Positions 10,735-21,489 of a stretch of DNA of 64,000 nt are shown here, piece after piece (positions within the stretch are counted from its first letter, which is position 1; each line of letters opens with the position of its first letter). Origin of the DNA: Pseudoips prasinana (Eukaryota; Arthropoda; Insecta; Lepidoptera; Nolidae). Made by a program: the position numbers and the translations under genes. The stretch lies in assembly GCA_951640165.1 (NCBI GenBank), contig OX621240.1:11420713-11484712 (forward strand), read 5' to 3'. A model generated the notes under the pieces. The model was not told the DNA's origin and did no database searches. It saw only the letters and a list, made by a program, of their open reading frames with translations.

Positions 10735-11255
10735 CATTATTCACACACGGCCATCTGATCCCAAATTAAGCAGAGCTTGTACTATAGAAATCAGATAACT
10801 TTCACCGTAGCCTAGTTGGTAGTGCTCCTGCCTACGAGGCTGGTGGTCCTGGGTTCGAATCCCGGTAAGTGAAAATATTTGTGTGATGAGGACGAATATT
10901 TGTTTCTGAGTCATGGATGTATTCTATGTATAAGTATTTATCTATCTATATAAGTATGTATATCGCCGCCTGGTACCCATAGTACAAGCTTTGCTTAGTT
11001 TGGGGCTAGGTTGATCTGTGTGACATTGTCCCCAGATATTATTATTATATAATACATTGTATTACTTTTCTTTTGTAAATACGTACTACTGTTTGTCCTG
11101 TGTCTGGGTGTAATTATCTATATAACACCCCGACACAGGACAAACAGTTTCATTTCAGACATGTTCACAAATATATGTCATGGGTGGGAATCAAAACCAT
11201 GACCTGCTGCATGAAAGGCAAGCATTTACCAACCACGCCAATGCAAGCCGAATTC
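10735..11255 (-). mobile_element. SINE family 2 interrupted by a family 1 SINE
   Basis: The 3' part (10735-10800) and 5' part (11055-11255) together give one family-2 SINE on the minus strand, collinear with the copy at 40925-41192, split by the plus-strand SINE at 10803-11050. The 5' part also holds an inverted duplication of its own segment (hairpin 11088-11148). Confidence 0.65.
10803..11050 (+). mobile_element. tRNA-derived SINE, family 1 (copy A)
   Basis: The A box TAGCCTAGTTGG (10808-10819) and B box GGTTCGAATCC (10852-10862) match the Pol III internal promoter consensus exactly. The body contains TATTTGTTTCTGAGTCATGG and CCATAGTACAAGCTTTGC, and the tail is (ATT)n. Two more copies lie at 11551-11804 (minus) and 21188-21426. 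Confidence 0.9.
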
Positions 11256-11502
11256 ATAAATAAATGAGGTCTCTTATCTCATCTATATAGTCGATAAAAA
11301 TATTAGTTATGAGTAAAGTATGACCAATGTGTTTACGTGGTGTCCTAGGCCCCGATGCATCACCCACTTACTATGTCTGACAGTGTTACTTGAAGGAACA
11401 ATACGCTACTATTATGCAATAAAGTGCAATACCGTGTTTGCGTAGACGTAACACTAGATTCTAGTATCTATACTTAAGTAGTCTTTGTTCTTTGTCCGTA
11501 TG

Positions 11503-11897
11503 GTACAGACGCCAGCACATCCAGGCACCCCAATCTGTCAAATTGCTTTTATAATAATAATAATATCTAGGGACAATGTCACACAGATCATCTTTGCCCC
11601 AAACTAAGCAAAGCTTGTACTATGGGTACCAGGCGACGATATACATACTTATATAGATAGATAAATAGAAATAGACATAGAAAACATCCATGACTCAGAA
11701 ACAAATATTCACGCTCATCACACAAATATTTGTACTTACCGGGATTCGAACTCAGGACCACCAGCTTCGTAGGCAGGAGCACTACCAACTAGGCTACGGT
11801 GACCATAGATTTTCAACTTTATCGCAAAAGCATAAGGTTCAATTTCAATTGGGGATATTTGACAGATTGGGGTTACTTGATGTGCTGGTGTCTGTAC
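11503..11897. mobile_element. GTACAGACG MITE split by a SINE
   Basis: The left terminal repeat GTACAGACGCCAGCACATCC (11503-) and right part ending GTGCTGGTGTCTGTAC (-11897) bracket a family-1 SINE at 11551-11804. Removing the SINE leaves the ~140-bp MITE seen uninterrupted at 34911-35051. The SINE is therefore younger than this MITE. Confidence 0.85.
11551..11804 (-). mobile_element. tRNA-derived SINE, family 1 (copy B)
   Basis: The reverse complement carries the A box TAGCCTAGTTGG and a B box changed to GAGTTCGAATCC, then the family body. The (ATT)n tail is at 11551-11565. It sits inside the MITE 11503-11897. Confidence 0.9.
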
Positions 11898-12017
11898 TAC
11901 AGTATAATACTTTGTGCTGGAGTGTTATAAAATGGACACATACTCACGAAATGGGATGTTTTTTGTACCGATACTGTTCGAATAGAAAATACTAATTACC
12001 CCCGAATCTATTAAATG

Positions 12018-12250
12018 CTATCATGAGCCTGATATGGCCGCTGCTGGACATAAAGCCTATGTCCAAAGGTTTCTATAAGGTTGCCATTTGGAGAGGTTTG
12101 CCGTAGTCACCGCGCTTAGAGGGCTAGTAGGCGACTGCAGTTAGGTGGTAGCTATGGTACACAGGTGGCGCTGTTGCCTGACTACCTGCTGTATCTCTTA
12201 GACGCATTTTACTACACCCACGGGATGGTATGGGGTGGCCATGTTATTCT
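12018..12250 (-). mobile_element. LINE 3' fragment related to 10010-10245
   Basis: It carries ATAGGCTTTATGTCCAGCAG on the minus strand, upstream blocks around TGACTACGGCAAACCTCTCC, and ACCACCTAACTGCAGTCGCC. There is no open frame. Confidence 0.5.
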
Positions 12251-12259
12251 TTCAAGGCC

Positions 12260-12790
12260 GGAAACCACGCGGCTTCAATACCAACTAAACTAATTTTAAT
12301 ATTATTACATTTCTTTATATAAGGGTCTTATAAAAGGGACATGGTAAATTTAGTTGTGTTATTTTAGTTTTAACACGAAATACTAAGTTAAAGTAAGTGA
12401 CACGTTAGAACCTGTCGACTTGTGCACAATGTGAGCATATAAGTGCACATTTTAGAAGTTTGGCAGTTCTATGTATGCACAGTTTCTTTCATACCATCCT
12501 TATTAGAAAAAAATTGTAATGACATTAAAATTACTTCAGTGTTATAAAAGATAATATCGCCAGCATTGCCAAATTATTTTAATACAAGTCATATTTTATT
12601 TAAATAATTATGTAGAATATTTTATTTGGGTCTGTAAAAATGCACTGGCACTTTTAATGAACCCATTCCACAACTTTAGCGTTGCACTTCAATAAACTCT
12701 TTAAAGCTATAGTAACCGCCAGCTATTAGTATAGCTGATGATTACAATAGCATTAAAGAGTTTAATTATCCGTAGTAATTCCGTTTATAT
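12260..12790. other. No gene seen
   Basis: AT-rich. An imperfect inverted pair around 12685-12765 (TTAAAGCTATAG... / ...ATAGCATTAAAG) is the only structure noted. Confidence 0.4.
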
Positions 12791-12793
12791 GCT

Positions 12794-13051
12794 TAAGGCT
12801 GATTTCAGAGAGACGCGCGCGGCACGCGCCGGCGCGGCGGCCAGCGCGTCTCAACAGCCGCGTGCGAGTCGCGACACTCTGAAACGCTAGCTGCCAGTAG
12901 AGGAGCTTGGGCAGCGCTGGCCGACGGCGCGCGTCTCACACGCGGCGCGCTTGAACTGCGTGACTATGAAACGCAACTACTATGTAATGTAATTGTAAGC
13001 GCGCGCGTTTGGACGGCTCCGCTCGCCGGCGATACTCTGAAATTAGCCTTA
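12794..13051. mobile_element. GC-rich inverted-repeat element (copy 1)
   Basis: Terminal inverted repeats AAGGCTGATTTCAGAG and CTCTGAAATTAGCCTT enclose ~225 bp of very CpG-rich sequence (ACGCGCGCGGCACGCGCC and similar) in an otherwise AT-rich host. A second copy is at 52740-53555, sharing the GCTGGCCGACGGCG and GACTATGAAACGCAACTACT blocks. No coding capacity. Confidence 0.8.
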
Positions 13052-13054
13052 GGT

Positions 13055-14145
13055 TTCGGAGTTGCATTTATTCGAAGCAGATATATATTTTTTTATAAAT
13101 AAAGTAAAATTACGACAACCCATCAACCAAATATTATGTAAGTATACCTTCGACATAAATACTTTAACTGGACCATAAACCCCATTTCGAATATTTCCCC
13201 ATAGCTTATCGACTGGGCTGCGTTCAAACGGGTGATAGAGAAAACATCAAGTTTGTTCCGCCGAATAATCAGTTTGGCCGCATTGAATCCGACAGTACAA
13301 CGACCGTAGCGTCGTCACATTACACACGTACACACAAGATGCAATCTAATAATAACTGTTGAAATATCCACCTCAACACAGAACAAAATAGACGCGAAAT
13401 ACCATTCTTCAATTGGTATAAAGTTCTTTTTGACCCAATAAAATTCAGAGCGAACGAAGAAACGGGATTAGGCCAGTCCAAGTATATCTTCAAACCGACC
13501 CAATATCTATGAGGTCCACTGAGAAATAATAATGAGGAATTCACAAAAAAATATTTTATATGCGACCCACATTAAAGATTCTGGTTCACCCTGGCATATT
13601 GCGTTCCATCTAAGGCCGGTCAACCGTGGCCCGCAATTTAATGATTTTTATTGGTCCACCCTTCCTGTAAGGGACAGGAAAACTTACCTGGCCGGGGTAG
13701 GTCACGTACAATCACGTTATTGGACATTTATTAGGTAACACATTGAAAATTATAGCTTCTGGGTCCTGATCTTTAATTTGGATCGGTGAACATACATATT
13801 GAATTTGTTTCGAAAGAGTGTTTTTGAACAGCCACATGAGCAATCCGACTGGAAAAACACCGTGCTGAATACATTCCAGTATTAGTATTATTGTGCTAAT
13901 GTTGTGGCCTTGTATGAGTAAGGTGGCTAGAGCTTATCGGAAGGAAGGAGACCTCGGCAACTAATGATCCTATGTGTTTTGGAAGCGTCATAGACAACGA
14001 TTATAGCGAACCTTCACGTGGGCTATGTCCCTATTTGTCCAAGTTTGTTATAGATAGATTTTTACTAGCCATTATTATATGTTTTTGATTTATTTGAGGG
14101 CAATAATATAGAGTTGCATATTAAACAAGCATTAACAGAAATATT
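13055..14145. other. Unclassified, less AT-rich stretch; no supported gene
   Basis: 13190-13740 is noticeably richer in GC than its flanks and holds a 68-codon plus-strand ORF (13532-13738) and a 74-codon minus ORF. Neither shows a family signature or splice context that I trust. It may be an old transposon or a unique conserved stretch. Confidence 0.3.
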
Positions 14146-14149
14146 ATTA

Positions 14150-14525
14150 TACTAGCTATGTCCCGCGGTTTCACTAGCGTTAAAGTAGTTCTGGCGAAAC
14201 AGAGTAACAAAGGTACATCCATACATCTATACTTACAAACTTTCACATTTATAATATTAGCAGGATGTGTACCTCTAGCGGTTTTGGCAGTGCACGCCGG
14301 AATAGCTCGCAGATGATAGATTTTTTCCTACTTACTTGACACTTATCGTCATATTTTGGACAATTCACACAATATCTTAATAAATTGTAGCCTATGTGTA
14401 TAAGCTACATTATTGCAAAGTTTCATTAAAATCCACTGAGTAATTTTTACGTGAAAGTGTAACATAACATCCATCCATCCATCCATACTTACAAACTTTC
14501 GCGTTTATAATATTAGTAGGATGTT
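14150..14525 (-). mobile_element. Two Lep1-type Helitron-like pieces
   Basis: 14150-14275 (ACTAGCTATGTCCCGCGGTT at one end, TATAATATTAGCAGGATG at the other) and 14330-14525 (ending ACAAACTTTCGCGTTTATAA, TATTAGTAGGATG) are minus-strand copies of the Lep1-like sequence seen at 33168-33507. The first is internally deleted; the second lacks its GC-rich end. Confidence 0.6.
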
Positions 14526-14529
14526 TTGA

Positions 14530-15266
14530 TTACATAGATGTCTCTCAATACTTAATACTAGATCATTATTTCATTAATAATTTTAATGTCACGGAGATGG
14601 CTTCATATCTATACATAATGAAATGAAATAATGAAATTTATTCAGCACTTGGGTTAATACATACACTTGTACTTGTCAAGTGTCACTGTCATATACTATC
14701 TGAAAGAGATTCTACATTTTAATTTTAATAAAAAGTTATAAACAAAACTCATGCAAAAGCCTAATATAGCTGGAAAATTTACAAAAATCTTAGAATACGT
14801 GCACATTGTTGACATCTTTCAGGTTACTGTAGAGTTAATATCAGGCCTGGCTTTATTTGGAACACCCTGAATTATAATTGAACGAATTAATTCCGCCAGA
14901 CTGGTTCGTGGGAAATTGAAATCAGTAGTCTTTGACGTCTCTTGGGGGAGACAACGTTAATATGATGGCATGTGTGTCATACATGTTGTGTGACAGGCGT
15001 AACCACGACATTTTCCAATTTCCTGTTACACTGGATGTCGCTTAACAGATGCCAAGCAGTTCCTGTAAAGTTTCACAGCTAAAAGATAATCATTTAGTAA
15101 ATAAGGAGAAGGGGAGGTAAATATGAGGAGCATTTTAGAAATGCTTAAATTATAGCCATAAAATTTAACAAGTATAGACACTTTAATTAAAAAAATATTT
15201 TATGAGGGTCTACCTCACTCAGATTCTAATAGCTGTAATGGTAAGCTACGTATGAAAAGTCCATTA
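14530..15266. other. No gene or classified repeat
   Basis: AT-rich, with no credible ORF. Local self-complementary sequence near 14620-14640 (ATAATGAAATGAAATAATGA) only. Confidence 0.4.
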
Positions 15267-15421
15267 GTACAGACGCCAGCACATCAAGCGACCCCAATCT
15301 GTCAAACTTCCCCAATTGAATTTTTTACTTTTAATTTAAACCTCATGCTTAAGTGATACAGTTGAAAATATATAAAAAAAATTTGACACATTGGGGTAGC
15401 TGGATGTGCTGGCGTCTGTAC
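15267..15421. mobile_element. GTACAGACG MITE
   Basis: A 155-bp palindromic element: GTACAGACGCCAGCACATCA at the left, GATGTGCTGGCGTCTGTAC at the right, with the inner ACCCCAATCTGTCAAA and its complement also paired. No coding capacity. Confidence 0.9.
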
Positions 15422-15750
15422 ATACATTTCACTATTGAAATATAGATCCTAACAATATTATAGATCTGTAAGATTGTCTGTTTAGATGTTGGTTACCCTA
15501 TAACTCAAAAGCTACTCTTCAGATTTGGTTTCAATTTGGGTTAAAAATTGGCTAAACCCTGAGTTAACGGATAGGCTACAATACATTATTAAGTGTTGCG
15601 TAAAGCAGTGACAGCCTCCTTGGATTATGGTAAACGTAACACCGCGGAGCACAGCTTGTCAAATATAAGTAAAACCAGTCAATTAAATGTTAAAAGATCT
15701 CAACATATTTTAATATTAACTCTGCTGACTATTTACTTCTTTAATGCCAA

Positions 15751-15873
15751 CATACCCAGCTATCGCAATCTGTCAATATTTTTATAGACAGATTTTATCA
15801 CATAATCATAAGGTTCACTTTCAATAGAGGAACTTTGACAGTTTGGGGTAGTTGGATGTGCTGGGATCTGTAC
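15751..15873. mobile_element. Degenerate GTACAGACG MITE
   Basis: The right half (TTTGACAGTTTGGGGTAGTT to GATCTGTAC) and internal region are intact, but the left terminus has decayed to CATACCCAGCTATCGCAATC. Confidence 0.75.
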
Positions 15874-15879
15874 ATTGTA

Positions 15880-16925
15880 AATAGTGACAGCAGAGCATGC
15901 AAATACTCTTCCATTCTTCCATGTGGTGGACTGACCAGATCGCCAGAAGCGTCCAACTGGCATAAAATTGATAAATACGGAGTGGCGTGACGGCTATAAT
16001 TGACCCAACCTGAACTATGTTAGGTTTGACTAAGAAAAATATGAATATTGTTCTGTATATTCTAGAGACTTAAATATTCAAAAAAATTGAAAATCTTGCC
16101 GTTTTACGTCTATTTATTGCTTTACTGTTCAGCAAGTGTTAAGAAATATTTTCTTCTGTTATACGAATAGCAATAAATATTATATTATTTCTTTAAGGCA
16201 AGCGAGGCCATCGCTTGCCTTAGTTTAGTTATTAATTACAGTTATTTTTATTTTCATTGTTTTTAAGGAAAACTTTCAGACTAATGACATACATAAAAGA
16301 AATATACTCCTATAAATAAATGTATATAACACGTGATCTAATGTATTATAATTGTGTACGTGGACTTGTATTTCATTATGTTCATTATTTCATATTAGTA
16401 AATAATATTTCTAGAGTAATTTATCAAAATACATTTATGAATACCAAGAACTCCACTTTAAAAACCCAATTTAAATCGATTGAAAAGGTTCAATAAATGT
16501 ACGTTGGTTCTCATTCAAAATATAAAGAAGTTAATTTCAACGAGCTCATTTCAATATTTTTGCAATTTTAATTTCAAGACCCACCATTTTAAATAAATAG
16601 TGGACGTAACGTAATGAGCTTAATTTGCCAACTTAACTAATAAAACAACGTGTCGCAATAGTAAATAATCAATATGCACAGGATAGATTAACTTCCCCTC
16701 CACGAATAACGATCAGATGCATTTTGTATGTAAGAGCGAAAAAAAATTATAGTATACTAACTGGTTTTCAATCATTTGTTCATTTTCATAGATATATAAC
16801 GCTGCTTAAGTTTCCTCCTCTATCTAAATTATTCTACAATTAAGTAGATATCATTATTAGTCTTAAGTTATTATCACCTAAAATACTTACACCGTACATG
16901 ACTATACCCCTTCCCTAAATTCCTT
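15880..16925. other. No gene seen; one perfect hairpin
   Basis: A perfect 11-bp stem, AAGGCAAGCGA / TCGCTTGCCTT, with the loop GGCCA, lies at 16195-16221. The rest is AT-rich with no recognisable element. Confidence 0.5.
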
Positions 16926-16930
16926 ACAAT

Positions 16931-17079
16931 ATGGTCCAACTGAAGCTTGTTTGGGAGAGCTCGCTGCAAGCGATAAGACCGCCAATTGTACCTTTTTTTA
17001 ATATTTTTAATTATATTATAAATTATGTTCTGTAACTGGTGTGCAATAAAGTGTATTTATCTTATCTTACATTACTACA
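16931..17079 (+). mobile_element. LINE 3' UTR end
   Basis: GAGAGCTCGCTGCAAGCGAT and AAGACCGCCAATTGTACC, followed by CTGTAACTGGTGTGCAATAA and AGTGTATTTATCTTATCTTA, form a 3' end recurrent in lepidopteran non-LTR retrotransposons, with an AATAAA signal near 17046. Confidence 0.5.
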
Positions 17080-17084
17080 CATTG

Positions 17085-18060
17085 TATAAATACGATGAAC
17101 AATCTTATTCCTCGAATTAGATTTGTACATTTTTTTCACTTTTATTTTCATTTTTTTCACAAGAAATTCTGGTTGCATTTCTTATGAAAAATGTAGAACT
17201 ACTATTCAAAAAGAAACTGAATATAATTTAACGCTAGCGCTAGGAGCGTACAGGGTAAAATCGCTAAATACATAAATTGTGAAACTCATAACTATACTAT
17301 CAGTAGTAATGTAAAAATCTCGTTAACTAACTGGCGGTCATTACCATTTCGTTCATCATTTCTTTATTTCTGTTCGTGTTTTATGCAGTCCCTAGAAAAG
17401 CTTCCAAATAAATAAACAGATACTCAAAGAAGGTTTATATTTCTGAATCAGTAAAAGCACCAAATATGAGGCAACATACATTACTCCCAGTATGTCGTTT
17501 GAGTACCTAGATTCTAGGAAATAGTCACTACGTATGCATAAATAACTCGAAAGCGGGCCAGCGTTCTTTCTGCAAAAGCTCCAAAGTCTATCAAACATTA
17601 CATCTCAGACACAAAGATCTTCTACTTGATGCTTATTGTTGTATATGTTAATTGGCAGTTACTTATTTCCTACTCATATTTAAAAAAATATTAGTGCAAT
17701 AATTAGCTTCACAATTTCAGGCGAGTACTGTCTCAAAGTTCGCTAATATTCTCTTTTGCGCGGTCTTAATATAGCTTTCTCTTTTTTATATGAGCGTATT
17801 ATAATATATAAATCACTAATTTGCCATCGCGTAGGTAATGGAGATAAAATATTCAATTAATAATAAATGGCAGCCATCACGAACAATATATGTCAAGACG
17901 TACATCAAGAGCAAAATCACTGTTGGTTTCAATAAAGATTGATAATAATGTGATATAAATGTAAATGACGTCAGTTCACATTTAAATATCATTATTATTA
18001 AAGATATATATGTTTATTTTATTTATTAAATTATATCCTACTCACTTAAACTTACTTTCC
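17085..18060. other. No gene or classified repeat
   Basis: AT-rich; the minus-strand 68-codon ORF at 17392-17598 has no distinguishing features. Confidence 0.4.
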
Positions 18061-18061
18061 T

Positions 18062-18195
18062 GTCACAAACCACTACACAAACATGCCATATGTTTGTGTA
18101 GTGGTTTGTGACCCTGAATGTTAATTCAGAGGTCGTGGGTACGATTATTTGTTCTATGTTTGGATGTAATTCATCCAAAATATGTATCTATTCCA
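18062..18195 (+). mobile_element. SINE family 3 head fused to its inverted copy
   Basis: A perfect 23-bp stem (18062-18084 with 18090-18112, loop GCCAT) is built from the SINE's own A-box region (TTTGTGTAGTGGTTTGTGAC). The sequence to the right continues as a tRNA-like SINE head with a B-box-like GGTACGATTATT. The family resembles 35101-35325. Confidence 0.6.
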
Positions 18196-18205
18196 AAATA
18201 TATAA

Positions 18206-18346
18206 GTACAGACACATAAGCACATCCAGCTACCCAAATCTGTCAAATTTCTTTTATAGATTTTCAACTTTATCACATAAGCATAAGGTTCACTTTCAAT
18301 TGGGGAAATTTGAGATTTGGGTAGCTTGATGTGCTAGCGTCTGTAC
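18206..18346. mobile_element. GTACAGACG MITE
   Basis: A 141-bp element from GTACAGACACATAAGCACAT to GTGCTAGCGTCTGTAC, with the standard inner region TTGTATAGATTTTCAACTTT in slightly altered form. Confidence 0.85.
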
Positions 18347-18349
18347 CTA

Positions 18350-19150
18350 AGTTGTCAGTTGTCTGGTTGATTTATTTATTATAAAACAGCTGAAAGGATC
18401 TAGTTAAAGTATAGAAAGGTGATAGATTATAACCTGAATCTTTGAACTTTTTTATTTTAGGATGTTAAGATGTCTGTTACTCAGTCACGTTCTGTTGATC
18501 GGATTTGGTTCAAGATGATGCAATTTAATAGGTTTTATATAGAATTGACACAGGCTACAGACAAAACATAGTGCACTGCTAATTTTCGAATGAATGAATC
18601 ATTCTTTAAATCTCTACTTGAAATTCATTTAATTTTCAAATAAAAACTTACTTGAAAATTAAATGAATTTTATTGTGAACAGGTGTTTTGTTAAGTTGAT
18701 TCTGTTCATCGACTTTTGGTGCTGACTGTACGTACTTCTCATACAATTTTTCTAGTAGACATAAATTTTAAACCCACCTGATATTAAAAATGGGGAATGC
18801 TTTAAAACTAATCTGAATTTACTGTAACTGCAGGTAGAAAAATTGTAGGTAGTCCTACTTAAAACTGTTTTCGTAGCGCAGAGCTCTCTCCATAATTAAT
18901 CTACATTCCCATGTGTTTGCTTTACTTTCGTGTGCCCAGTGAAGTTTTGTTTATTTTGTAGTTCTGATTTTAATATTACAGTTTATTTTATAAACAGTTT
19001 TGGTTAGCTCTTTCTGATATTCAAGTTTAAAGATTTTTATTTTATCAATTTTCTTAGTTTAATGGTACCACACGAATAATATTATAACGATAAACAAATG
19101 CTACATGTTATATCCACCCAAAACCATAGATCTTTTCAGGTGAGACATAA
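18350..19150. other. No gene; one perfect hairpin
   Basis: A 19-bp perfect stem (18621-18639 with 18652-18670, AAATTCATTTAATTTTCAA) is present. Nothing else was identified. Confidence 0.45.
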
Positions 19151-19154
19151 TTCT

Positions 19155-19262
19155 GAATGCCCTTAACTCTGGATGGCAATTAGATGCTGTTTATATATCG
19201 GTAGATATTACGAAAGCGTTTGATAAAGGCAGTTATTCAGTTTTCTTTTATTGGCTTGATAT
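19155..19262 (+). pseudogene. LINE reverse-transcriptase motif A fragment
   Basis: One plus-strand frame, starting near the GAATGCCC at ~19157, reads a peptide containing GWQLDAVYI, then VDITKAFDKGSYSV. This is the RT palm motif A region of CR1/Jockey-like LINEs, where the pattern is hydrophobic-D-hydrophobic-x-K-A-F-D. The catalytic Asp is present, but an extra codon lies just before it and no other RT motif follows, so it is a short dead fragment of about 36 codons. Flanking sequence is not coding. Exact clade not determined. Confidence 0.6.
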
Positions 19263-19264
19263 GC

Positions 19265-20565
19265 ATGTTTGTACGTTAGTATTATATTATCTTTGATGTG
19301 AGTTTGTGTGTAACGGAAATTTTGAACATGATTTTGACCTCTTATAAAACGACGGATAAAATCGAAATTTGGCATACTTATTAAGGACCGATGAAAATTT
19401 AATATTTAAAACGGTCCACCCGTTTAAAATATTGAATTGTCATCGGTATCTGTTTATCTTTACTAGGATAATCAGGACTAGCAATAAATTGTTCCCTTAT
19501 AAGGTTTTTAGTTGTTTTGTACCAATCGATAAGAATTTTGTGGTAAAAAAAATAATAGTTTAAATACCTAATCAATACGATTTTATAGAAAACCAAACTA
19601 TAAAAATATGGATAGTGATAAAGTTATATTTAACTGTTTTCTCATTATATGCGGTTGAACACGCCACCATTAGCTCAACAAATCAAATATACCACACGTG
19701 CTGTAGCAGTATGACTACTATAGAATGTATGATAAACTGACTGCACATACATCATAGCATACCACACGAGTGTTAATTTAAATAAAGTCTTTTAGTAATC
19801 AAATGAACTCTCCCATACTCGGCTACTGACTAATCCCAGAACGCAAAAGGAATAATTAAACGGCACTTAATCACAGCATGTTGCAAACCACGTAACAAAA
19901 GAAAGGACACACAATCCTAAACTCTTTACAAAATGTTTGCTTAATTTCAATTTCACGCTTGCATTTTGCCGCAATAAATTTAAGATAGCGGTGACCAACT
20001 GATTTATGGTTGTGTAGTAGGTTTTAAATTTAAAACTGCTCTTAAGCAAGAACAAAGAGCCTGCTTCGTCTTATCTCTTCTATAGGAAAAATGAACACGT
20101 ATTTGGAGCTAAACTTTTGGAGTTAATAAATTTATAGTGTGTATCTTTCAGTTCGTTTTCTTTTGTAGTATATTGCCTTCACAACAGCTCCTTTCCATTT
20201 CCATTTCTTGTGATTGGTAGAGTGATACAGGGTCATGGAAAGCGATCCAAAAAATTTAGTGGAATCAAACTCATTTTTGTATATATTTATATATATATTT
20301 TATCGCCTTCCATGACTCTTTGTTTTTGTATCCATGAAAACCTCGCATTTTTGCGTATTAACATAGACTAACAGTTGCATAAATTGACCCTAACAATCGA
20401 CCATTTCATTCATCTCAAGACGGAAACTGCCCTGAGCCGAGCGTCAAACCCCAAAAGAGGTATTTTCTAGCGTAAGTGAATTAAGTTGTAGTCTTATTTG
20501 CAAGGCTTGACCCCTTACACATCTCAATTGTTCAGTAAAACTGCAATATTCTTGTTTTAAATTCA
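19265..20565. other. No gene or classified repeat
   Basis: AT-rich, short ORFs only (62-65 codons) without recognisable features. Confidence 0.4.
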
Positions 20566-20569
20566 AGTT

Positions 20570-20860
20570 AAAATTAACCAACCAAGTGCGAGTCGTTAAT
20601 AAATGAAAGTTTCTATGCCGTCACAGAAGATTGTTTGCTATCCAGCTAAAACAACGTCGTAAAGTCACGTTTCTTGTATGGAGGCCACTCACACAAGAAA
20701 TCCATACATTATGAAAATTTCCACTGTCCACTTACTTAATACTATTCATTCTTGAGACATAGCCTGCTGACGGACAGCCGGTACGACGGACAGGTAACCG
20801 AGACTTAGTAATAGGGTTTTGATGGCACCATTTTGGGTTCGGAACTCTAGAAACGCTCAG
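20570..20860 (+). mobile_element. Degenerate copy of the CCAAGTGCGAGTCGG repeat
   Basis: CAACCAAGTGCGAGTCGTTA at the left, the CTGACGGACAGCCGG block and GGGTTCGGAACTCTAG at the right mirror the better copies at 40354-40925 and 54350-54645. Confidence 0.5.
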
Positions 20861-21187
20861 GTCTTTACTTCACACCCAGATCTCTAATAAATTTGAAGTG
20901 TGTCAGTGTCTCTGTCTGATTATGGTAATATAAGTTTCAAAGCAATATACGGATGTGAATATTTTATCATTTGTAACTTTGTTTATTTAGGATGTATGAT
21001 TAAATTCGTAGAGCCATCCAAAAGTTTCGGGTTTTATTTAATTGGAGTTGAGGTTTTCGAAAATTTGATTATTGAACAATTGGATTATATTTAGATCATA
21101 TACGCATTACACACCCATTGTATATTGATGTCACTTACTTTGTTGGGTTTATTCCATAAAAATAACAAACAATAATATAAAACCGTA

Positions 21188-21426
21188 GGCCACCGTAGCC
21201 TAGTTGGTAGTGCACCTGCCTTCGAAGCTGGTGGTCCTGGGTTCGAATCCCGGTAAGTGCAAATATTTGTATGATGAGCACGAATATTTGTTTCTGAGTC
21301 ATGGATGTTTTCTATGTATTTAAGTATTTATCTATCTATATAAGTATGGATATTGTCGCCTGGTACCCATAGTACAAGCTTTGCTTAGTTTGGGGCTAGG
21401 ATGTCTGTGTGACATTGTCCCCAGAT
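21188..21426 (+). mobile_element. tRNA-derived SINE, family 1 (copy C)
   Basis: A box TAGCCTAGTTGG (21196-21207), B box GGTTCGAATCC (21240-21250), a body nearly identical to 10803-11050, ending CATTGTCCCCAGATA followed by an A-rich tail. Confidence 0.9.
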
Positions 21427-21489
21427 AAAAAGAAAAAAATAATAATTTTAGAGCATAGCCCACTCTAAAGAGTAATAAAGAGGGCTATG

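Noticed and set aside
10803..10875. tRNA gene (also 11735-11804, 21188-21260, 35101-35165, 42310-42375, 57731-57800)
   Set aside because: A and B boxes are present but each is followed by a conserved non-tRNA body and A/T-rich tail, recurs as a family and does not fold as a clean cloverleaf: SINE heads.
16195..16221. Rho-independent terminator
   Set aside because: A perfect stem, but eukaryotic context and no U-tract.
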